Part shown: positions 1 through 5,824 of the stretch, piece by piece | How the letters are laid out: the number at the start of each line of letters is the position of its first letter | How positions within the stretch are numbered: the first letter of the stretch is position 1 | From: Candidatus Uhrbacteria bacterium RIFCSPHIGHO2_02_FULL_53_13 | Lineage (GTDB): Bacteria; Patescibacteriota; Patescibacteriia; UBA9934; UBA11717 | Direction of reading: 5' to 3' | Assembly: GCA_001791035.1 (NCBI GenBank) | Contig: MGDX01000040.1 | Coordinates: forward strand, 2,371 to 12,637 | DNA: 10,267 nt | Notes under the pieces: generated by a model | What the model was told of the DNA's origin: nothing | The model's input: the letters and a program-made list of their open reading frames with translations, nothing else | Databases searched by the model: none | Position numbers and translations under genes: made by a program

Positions 1-497
1 CGCGGCGTTGGCGGATCGAAAGCGCGCGGCTCCATGTACGCCTCGCCGGCGTCCGTGGGGAGCTTTGCGGACGTCTCGCGGATGTCAAAATCCGAGAGAT
101 CAATCAGAGCGACGTTTTTGCGGATGTTCTCTACGACACTCGCGTCAATCTCCGGTTCAATGTCAAACTCGGTGCTGGCAATCCGGCCATTTTCCTCAAG
201 CCCATCTTTCCACAGCGCGCGCAAAATGTTGGTGCCGCTCTTGCCAAACGGCGTTTGCGAAAGCGGGCCGTGTCCCCAGAGCGCGAGTGTGCGAATGTGG
301 GGATTGAGCGCGAGGTTGCGCAGAAGGGGATTGACGCCTTGGCGTGAGTACAGCGTCCCAATAATGGCCGACTTGTTTTTGATGTCGGGCGCGGCTGTGA
401 GCACCGGCTCAATGTTGTTCCACACCGTGCAAAATCCAACGCTGGCGCATTCATTGCCAACCGTGACTGGGTATTTATTTTCTTGAAATAAGATCAT
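1..497 (-). CDS. MtrA-like domain protein, N-terminal 165 residues (cut by window edge)
   Basis: An open frame starts with ATG at 497-495 and runs without a stop off the left edge. Its ATG overlaps the radA stop by one base (TAATG), so translational coupling is likely. Residues 9-26 (YPVTVGN...GFCTVW), 43-75 (IIGTLYSRQG...NPHIRTLALWG), 88-106 (GTNILRALWKDG...ENGRI) and 121-135 (VVENIRKNVALIDLS) follow the order of conserved blocks I recall for the corrinoid-binding subunit A of tetrahydromethanopterin S-methyltransferase (MtrA). Such domains also occur in bacteria that lack methanogenesis, sometimes attached to a thymidylate synthase; that fusion would lie outside the window and cannot be tested here. 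The histidine that binds cobalamin in methanogen MtrA seems to be absent at the aligned place (Gly85-Lys86-Ser87), although His76 is nearby. The family call is from recall of the motif pattern, and the function is unknown. Confidence 0.6.
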   Translation of the reverse strand, partial: MILFQENKYPVTVGNECASVGFCTVWNNIEPVLTAAPDIKNKSAIIGTLYSRQGVNPLLRNLALNPHIRTLALWGHGPLSQTPFGKSGTNILRALWKDGLEENGRIASTEFDIEPEIDASVVENIRKNVALIDLSDFDIRETSAKLPTDAGEAYMEPRAFDPPTP

Positions 498-1825
498 TAC
501 TTTGAAATCTCTAGTTTTGCCACACGCAGAGGTAATTCCTGCGGCCGCATTCTTTCAACGAGCGCCCGCACGTTCGGCGTGTCCTTCGCGGAAACCACGT
601 TTGGAAATCCAAGCCGCTTTGCTTCCGCGGCGCGGCGCTTTTCCTGCGGCGCGGTGCGAACCTCGCCTCCTAAACCGACTTCGCCGTACAGCACCGTCTT
701 TTCCAGCAAGGCTTTTTCTGTGCGCGAACTCACCAACGCGGCGCACACGGCCAAGTCCGTTGAAGGCTCGCGCAAAGTCATGCCGCCAACCACATTGACA
801 AACACATCTTGTCCGGCAAACGAAATCTTACCATGCTTTTCCAAGATGGCGAGCAACATCTGCAAGCGGTTCGTTGAAAAGCCGTTCGCGCGGCGAACGG
901 GCGTACCGTAGCTTGACGGATTCACCAGTGCCTGCACCTCGACCAAAAACGCGCGCGCGCCTTCGAGCGTGCAAGTGATGGCGGTGCCGGGCGCCGACTC
1001 GTGATGATCCAAAAACACATCCGAAGGATTTGCAATGCCGACCAAGCCGTCTTGCGTCATTTCAAACACGCCCACCTCGTGCGTACTGCCAAAGCGGTGC
1101 TTCGTCGCGCGCAGTAACCTGTAGTGATGGCGCGTGTCGCCGCGAAACTCGAGCACGGTGTCGACCATGTGTTCCAAAAGTTTTGGTCCGGCGACGGAGC
1201 CGTCTTTTGTGACCTGTCCCACGATTATGACGGGAATATCGGTTTGCTTAGCGAGTGCCACAAGTTGTGCCGTCGCCGCGCGCAAATGCGTGGGACCGCC
1301 AGCGGCGCCGTCGTGCTCGAATGTCGAAAGACTTTGAATGGAGTCCACCATGAGCAGGGCGGGACGATGCGCGGCCGCGGCCGCCACTACGGCCTCAACG
1401 TGCGTGTCGGTGATGAGCTTAATGTGCGCGTGAGGGGCTTTGAGACGCTCAAAACGCATCTTGAGCTGTGCAGGAGACTCTTCGCCAGCCACATAAAACA
1501 CCTCGCCGTGCGGAGCAAACCCACTGGCCAAATGTGCAATCAACGTGGACTTTCCGATCCCAGGCTCTCCGGAAAGAAGAGCGACGTGTCCTGGCACAAG
1601 GCCGCCTTCAAGCACGCGATCCCATTCCGAAACGCCGCACGAAAAGCGCGTCGCGTTAGCCGTCGCGTCGCCAAAACCAACAAGCTCTGCCGCGGCGACA
1701 TCCGAAAGGGAAGCCTTGGCAGAGCGGCCGGAAGACTCTTCCAAAAGCGTCCCCCATTTTTGACATTGTGTGCAACGCCCGGACCACTTAAGGTGCTGTG
1801 CGTCGCAGTGTGCGCAGGTGAACAT
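497..1825 (-). CDS. radA: DNA repair protein RadA (Sms)
   Basis: This is a 442-residue RadA/Sms, close to the family's usual length of about 450. RadA is a RecA-like ATPase and DnaB-type helicase that helps branch migration and processing of recombination intermediates in the cytoplasm. Domains in order: a four-cysteine zinc finger (C4, C7, C18, C21); a RecA core with Walker A GEPGIGKST at 86-94 and Walker B LLMVDSIQ at 157-164; the RadA signature at 242-246; and a Lon-protease-like C-terminal domain containing GGMTLREPSTDLAV (347-360). The family signature KNRFG reads KHRFG here. The ATG is 6 nt after the stop of the M15 peptidase gene with no clear Shine-Dalgarno, and the stop overlaps the next gene's ATG by one base. 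It therefore looks co-transcribed with unrelated envelope genes. Identification is very secure. Confidence 0.97.
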   Translation of the reverse strand: MFTCAHCDAQHLKWSGRCTQCQKWGTLLEESSGRSAKASLSDVAAAELVGFGDATANATRFSCGVSEWDRVLEGGLVPGHVALLSGEPGIGKSTLIAHLASGFAPHGEVFYVAGEESPAQLKMRFERLKAPHAHIKLITDTHVEAVVAAAAAHRPALLMVDSIQSLSTFEHDGAAGGPTHLRAATAQLVALAKQTDIPVIIVGQVTKDGSVAGPKLLEHMVDTVLEFRGDTRHHYRLLRATKHRFGSTHEVGVFEMTQDGLVGIANPSDVFLDHHESAPGTAITCTLEGARAFLVEVQALVNPSSYGTPVRRANGFSTNRLQMLLAILEKHGKISFAGQDVFVNVVGGMTLREPSTDLAVCAALVSSRTEKALLEKTVLYGEVGLGGEVRTAPQEKRRAAEAKRLGFPNVVSAKDTPNVRALVERMRPQELPLRVAKLEISK

Positions 1826-1831
1826 GAAAAA

Positions 1832-3229
1832 CTATTGTGGTGGATTTGTTTCCAATTGCTCGACAGCTTGACGCTCATTTATGCATTGTCCAGTTTTGAA
1901 GTTGACTTTCCATGGGCATTGCCAGTATTCAAAATTAACAAATGCATTTTCTGCTGCGCTCCATTTTTTCATTGTACCAATCTCCCAGTTACAGTCCGTG
2001 CCTTGTTTGGAAATAATATTGCTTTGGTATTCAAAGTGCCACGGTTCTCTAAGGAGACGACACCATCCCTCTGATTGCATGACCTGCTCCATCTGAAGAT
2101 GATGTGGAACAAACGAGATGAAGTTTGCCGAGGTGGCAGGCCACACGTCAACGGCGAACCCGGTGTTATGAGGGCACGTTGTTTTCCCATAATTTACTGC
2201 GTATGTAACGAGGTACTGTTTGAGTTGTTCATTTGTACTGATGTCGCCGCCCTCCTCGAATTGGTTCAGAACATCATTGGTGACGACGTATTTTTTGTTG
2301 TCATCTTTTAAGACAGGTCCAGATCCGTCGCGTGGAAACGGATTGCATGTTATAGGGTCGCATGTACCACCCTTAGCCAAACAATTTTCATAGAACATTC
2401 TTGCCTGCTCTTGGACACTACGTCCACCGGATGAGAGTTTGAGCTTGATGCCTTCACCTGTTTGTTGACATGATCCAATCGGTCCCGTCTTATTAGGTTT
2501 AAATGGAGTCCACTTTCTATCAATACATTTAGATGTTTTGTCATAAAATGTTCTAGCAACTTCTGGAAAATCCGCCCAAACGTCTTTATGGATACCTTGT
2601 GTTCCATTGGTAATGAGATATTTATTTGGTGTTAGTTCAAGGAGATTGCCGTCTGCAATGCCAGGATGGACACTTTCTCCTCCAAAAAGTGTGCTTCTTG
2701 ATGTGTCTTCCTTTGGAGTCACAATTTCCAGTTCAAGACCGGTGAATGAGGCAATACTTGGATTGACAAATGTCAGAATAGCGTGGGCGGATAGAAGAAT
2801 GACAAGCCCTGTGACCGCGTTGACCATGCGCTTTTTCCCGGCGTCAATGGAACCGGCGGCGCTCCCGACCGCATACTGTGCTCCACCAACCATAATCAAA
2901 ACGATAGCGAACGTGACGGAGGCTCCGGCGGCAAACCGATACACACCATTCAGATAACTGTCTATCGTTTTTGAGCAAACGTATCCTACAGGGCACTCGT
3001 TTTTTTCTTTTCCTTCGCCATACACAATACTGTTGTCAAGATTTAATCCCGGAATATTAACCTGTAAATCTGGTATGAGCAATTTTGCCCCTTGTTTCGC
3101 GTCTTCTTGGGCTTGTAGTTGTGCTTGAAACTCTTCTTCTGTTGGCTGTTCTTCGGCGCGCATGGCCATTGGAACGAACATCAAGAGTAGAGCAGTAAAA
3201 ATGTATATTCGAGTTTTTGAGAGGCTCAT
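1832..3229 (-). CDS. Exported pilin-like/M15 (VanY-type) peptidase fusion protein
   Basis: This 465-residue protein begins with a signal peptide (about 1-25, hydrophobic FTALLLMFV, likely cut near MRA-EE). Residues 90-158 form a two-helix hairpin (about 101-123 and 138-156). The order tyrosine-rich entry, GGAQYAVGSA, GKKRMVNAVTGL and FVNP resembles the VirB2/TrbC-type pilin domain common in Patescibacteria. The C-terminal region (about 200-405) has M15 zinc carboxypeptidase motifs: HNTGFAVD gives ligands H354 and D361, and EPWHFE gives E395 as base and H398 as third ligand, with the same E-x2-H spacing as VanX/VanY. It probably trims peptidoglycan stem peptides at the outer face of the membrane. 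There are 12 cysteines, 10 of them after the hairpin. The start overlaps the DsbA-like gene's stop (ATGA). Base composition is clearly more AT-rich than the neighbours. The M15 call is strong; the pilin call is moderate. Confidence 0.85.
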   Translation of the reverse strand: MSLSKTRIYIFTALLLMFVPMAMRAEEQPTEEEFQAQLQAQEDAKQGAKLLIPDLQVNIPGLNLDNSIVYGEGKEKNECPVGYVCSKTIDSYLNGVYRFAAGASVTFAIVLIMVGGAQYAVGSAAGSIDAGKKRMVNAVTGLVILLSAHAILTFVNPSIASFTGLELEIVTPKEDTSRSTLFGGESVHPGIADGNLLELTPNKYLITNGTQGIHKDVWADFPEVARTFYDKTSKCIDRKWTPFKPNKTGPIGSCQQTGEGIKLKLSSGGRSVQEQARMFYENCLAKGGTCDPITCNPFPRDGSGPVLKDDNKKYVVTNDVLNQFEEGGDISTNEQLKQYLVTYAVNYGKTTCPHNTGFAVDVWPATSANFISFVPHHLQMEQVMQSEGWCRLLREPWHFEYQSNIISKQGTDCNWEIGTMKKWSAAENAFVNFEYWQCPWKVNFKTGQCINERQAVEQLETNPPQ

Positions 3230-3867
3230 AGCGTGTCAATAAACGCTTCGATGCCCGTTTTTGTAAGCGGGCCTGTGTACAGTGTACCATTGATGAACAG
3301 TGTCGGAGTGTTTTGCACGCCAAGTGAAAAGGCCTCTTGCAGGGTGTGCAATACGACGGGACGCGTGACCTCCGAGGCCATGCACGCGTTGAATGCGCTC
3401 ACGTTGAGCGTGAGTTGTGCGGCGAGCTGTTCAAGCTCCAGCGCGGACGAGAGCGTGCCACGAGCGTCGAATAGGCGATCGTAGTACGGCCAGAACGCGC
3501 CTTGATCTTGCGCACAGCGCGCGGCAAGCGCAACGGTCATGGCTTCGGCGTGGGCGTCCACATTCGGCGCATCCTTCCATACAAATCGGCGCTGTTGCGG
3601 CTTCTCTTCCACGAGCGCTTTGATGTCGGGCGCGAGCTGTTGGCACAGCGGACAGAGGTAATCGCCGTACTCCACAATGGTCACGCGCGCGTCGGGGTTG
3701 CCGCGTATTGGGTCGATGAACGTAATCACGGGAGTGTCGAGCGTTTTTGGAACATCGGCAAGTTCCTTTGGCGCGAGCACGCGTTCGGGCAAGACCACCA
3801 AAAACAGCACCACGAGCACAGTGAGACCGAGGATGCCAAAGAGTCCTATCAAAATATGCGCGCGCAT
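3226..3867 (-). CDS. Membrane-anchored DsbA-like thiol-disulfide oxidoreductase
   Basis: This is a 213-residue protein with an N-terminal membrane helix (about 5-27) and an extracytoplasmic thioredoxin-fold domain of the DsbA/thioredoxin_4 type. YGDYLCPLC carries the active-site C72-P-L-C75, and NTPTLFING supplies the cis-proline P188 with the usual loop. C118 and C162 in the helical insert may form a structural disulfide. The role is to form or shuffle disulfides in exported proteins. I chose the ATG at 3867-3865, one base after the propeller stop (TGATATG), because the helix then sits at the N terminus. A further ATG at 3939 adds 24 polar residues that overlap the upstream gene and would bury the anchor. 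The stop overlaps the next start in ATGA, so this gene and the cysteine-rich M15 protein are probably made together; that the peptidase is a client is inference. Confidence 0.9.
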   Translation of the reverse strand: MRAHILIGLFGILGLTVLVVLFLVVLPERVLAPKELADVPKTLDTPVITFIDPIRGNPDARVTIVEYGDYLCPLCQQLAPDIKALVEEKPQQRRFVWKDAPNVDAHAEAMTVALAARCAQDQGAFWPYYDRLFDARGTLSSALELEQLAAQLTLNVSAFNACMASEVTRPVVLHTLQEAFSLGVQNTPTLFINGTLYTGPLTKTGIEAFIDTL

Positions 3868-3868
3868 A

Positions 3869-5089
3869 TCAGCGTAAACGAATCGTTCCGAGCGTTCCGT
3901 TGATGGCGTGCTGGTAGTACAGCGTGTTGCCGTCGCCACTCACGCTCAAGTTCGTCATCGGGATGTCCGTCTCCGGCACGGCGACGAGCGATACTGTGTT
4001 AGTGCGTGTGTCAATACGGTACAGCGAGTCGGGCTTTCCAAACGCGAGTTGTCTTTGCAAACCGCTACCGGGCGGTAAGCTCTGTGGTACCGCGCAGTAC
4101 GCCGTCGAATCGCTGGCATACGTACATTTGTCTGCCCACGTGTTCAAAGGGAGACTGCGGCGATTTTGCCCAAGTTTTTGACCCTCGCCGTCCACGAGCC
4201 ACACTTGTGGCTGATAGTTGCTTGTTGGTCCGGCGGTGCTGTACAAAATTTGCGTTCCTTTTGTTGACCACGTGGCGTTAAAATCAAACCCTTCAACGAC
4301 TAACCCGGGGAAATTCTCGTCATTCTTTCCAATGGGGATGATGTGATTGCGCCCAAAGCCGCTCAAAGGCACGCCCGTGTCGGAGAATGCCACGACCTTG
4401 TCGTTTGGCGACCAGCTCACTTGAACCTTGTCTTGATTGTTGCCGAGCGCGGCGATAGTGGAGGCGCCAGAGCCGTCGGGATTTGAAATCACGAGCCAAC
4501 GATTGCTTGGATCCACACCGATGCTCTTTGAAATAATTTGCTGTCCGTGCGGCGCAAAGTCAAAATCCTCCCAGTGTTGCGGAAGGGGGACGACTTCCTT
4601 GGTGCTAAAATCAATGGAAACATTCGCGCCGTCGGGAAATTCGGCAATGGCGATATTGGCGTCAGGACTCCACGAGATTTCTTTCACGTCGGGGAAACGC
4701 TCTGGATGGAGTTGACGCACCGAACCGTCGCGGTCGGTGGTGTAAAAACGACCGTCGCTTGGATCGTAGAAGTTTATTGACGAACCATCGGCGGCGAGCG
4801 TCGGGTTTTTGACGGGCGTGAGCGTAATGGGAGTCACGGCCGTGATGCCGCCAGCGGCGATTTCAGAAACGGGAAGGGCGGGGCGTTCTACGAGCGCTTC
4901 AAAAATGCGATCGGTGCTCGTGGGCGCTGTTGGAAGCGTTCCGAGCTCTTTGGGCGGCTCGGAAATCGCCGGAGAAATTTCCTTCGGCACGCGAGCGCGA
5001 AAGAATGTGGCGTACAACAGCCACCCTACGATGATGACAAATGCCAAGAGTCCAAGGCCGATGAGAATTTTTTTGAGGCGTTCGGTCAT
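3869..5089 (-). CDS. Membrane-anchored WD40/TolB-like beta-propeller protein
   Basis: This 406-residue protein has a short basic N terminus, one membrane helix (about 8-29) and a Pro/Ser/Thr-rich linker to about residue 75. A predicted beta-propeller follows. Propeller blades show as repeated PD40-type blocks: ISWSPDANIAIAEF (138-151), FDFAPHGQQIISKS (176-189), VSWSPNDKVVAFSD (224-237), ATWSTKGTQILYST (272-285) and LSVSGDGNTLYYQH (381-394). Propellers of this kind are scaffolds for protein binding, as in TolB or DPP-IV N-terminal domains, and I see no enzyme motif. It probably lies outside the cell membrane, held by the anchor. Two cysteines (C322, C332) are close together and might be oxidised by the DsbA-like protein encoded one base downstream. 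The ATG lies three bases after the previous stop. The specific function is not known. Confidence 0.82.
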   Translation of the reverse strand: MTERLKKILIGLGLLAFVIIVGWLLYATFFRARVPKEISPAISEPPKELGTLPTAPTSTDRIFEALVERPALPVSEIAAGGITAVTPITLTPVKNPTLAADGSSINFYDPSDGRFYTTDRDGSVRQLHPERFPDVKEISWSPDANIAIAEFPDGANVSIDFSTKEVVPLPQHWEDFDFAPHGQQIISKSIGVDPSNRWLVISNPDGSGASTIAALGNNQDKVQVSWSPNDKVVAFSDTGVPLSGFGRNHIIPIGKNDENFPGLVVEGFDFNATWSTKGTQILYSTAGPTSNYQPQVWLVDGEGQKLGQNRRSLPLNTWADKCTYASDSTAYCAVPQSLPPGSGLQRQLAFGKPDSLYRIDTRTNTVSLVAVPETDIPMTNLSVSGDGNTLYYQHAINGTLGTIRLR

Positions 5090-5092
5090 AAG

Positions 5093-5815
5093 CTAGAAGC
5101 CGACAAGCGAGAGCATCATTTCGCGTATTTCTGGATCAAGGAGTATGGCGACGCCAAGAGTGGCGACGATATATGGAAAGAACGTGACAATGAAGTTAAT
5201 GATGACGCCAACCAAAATGGCGGTGTCAAACAGTCCCGCCGCCATGAGTCCCGTCCACGGTGTAAAGGTAAATATGCGCTTCTTTTTTGCGTTCGGAAGC
5301 ATGTCGAAAAAGCCTTTGGCGGTGAATCGGAATGCGCCAAACTTTGATTTGCGAACCCCCGGCGCGGAAGCGATGACGCGCGCGTTGAGCAAACTAATGG
5401 AGGCAAGCGTCCCTGCGGGAATAGCCATGAAGCTTGAAACGAAAAATTGATCGAGCCGACTGCGAATGAGCGCTTCGACCCTGTTTTGGAAGCTGGTATT
5501 CGCACCTCTACCCTCAACGACATCCTCCTTTTTTTCTTTGCCGTCTCGTGCGGGATTTACGGAGCGCGTGCGTGCGTTTTGTGCTGTGCGTACAGAAGGC
5601 CTCATGCGCTCGCCGCGGTCGTTGCGCGGTGCACGCTCGGCCACACGCGGTGACGGCATTCGTGCGTTTTGAGGTTCAGTGTTGGCGCCGCGGGGAAGAT
5701 CAACGCGCTCCGACAGACTCGAAACCTGTCTCGCGCGTCGCGCGCGCGCGCCGTTTGCGCGGTATGTTGCCGCGTGTCGTGCTGAAGGTTGTGCGGAAGA
5801 AGCAGTCGAGGCCAT
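5093..5815 (-). CDS. Hypothetical membrane protein with Arg-rich disordered N terminus
   Basis: I do not recognise this 240-residue protein. Residues 1-95 are polar, low in hydrophobic residues and carry about 19 arginines with many Ala, Ser and Pro, so they are probably disordered and cytoplasmic. Residues 96-104 hold a short charged patch (KEKKEDVVEG region begins near 93). From about 110 an amphipathic stretch leads into a hydrophobic segment (about 124-145). A Lys/Arg-rich loop (155-181) follows, and then one long or two short membrane helices (about 189-226). The C terminus (DPEIREMMLSLVGF) is short. The start ATG is 9 nt after the clpC stop; GAGG just upstream sits too close to be an ideal ribosome site. 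Gene position between clpC and the anchored propeller suggests an envelope role, but nothing in the sequence gives a function. The reading frame is continuous and tightly packed in the operon, which supports it being real. Confidence 0.75.
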   Translation of the reverse strand: MASTASSAQPSARHAATYRANGARARRARQVSSLSERVDLPRGANTEPQNARMPSPRVAERAPRNDRGERMRPSVRTAQNARTRSVNPARDGKEKKEDVVEGRGANTSFQNRVEALIRSRLDQFFVSSFMAIPAGTLASISLLNARVIASAPGVRKSKFGAFRFTAKGFFDMLPNAKKKRIFTFTPWTGLMAAGLFDTAILVGVIINFIVTFFPYIVATLGVAILLDPEIREMMLSLVGF

Positions 5816-5824
5816 GGCCTCATT

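Noticed and set aside
131..460. A 109-codon minus-strand frame at the left edge
   Set aside because: The other minus-strand frame from 497 gives the MtrA-like pattern and is coupled to radA; this one gives a low-complexity basic peptide.
1124..2074. A 316-codon plus-strand open frame
   Set aside because: It is antisense to radA and the end of the M15 gene, both with intact family motifs, and its translation is Arg/Cys-rich without domain features.
3868..3939. An upstream ATG extending the DsbA-like protein by 24 residues
   Set aside because: The extension overlaps the propeller gene and moves the membrane anchor away from the N terminus; the ATG at 3867 follows the previous stop by one base.
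5730..5760. A CG-alternating run (Z-DNA-like or simple repeat)
   Set aside because: It is explained by Ala/Arg codons in the Arg-rich protein in a GC-rich genome; there is no ordered repeat unit.
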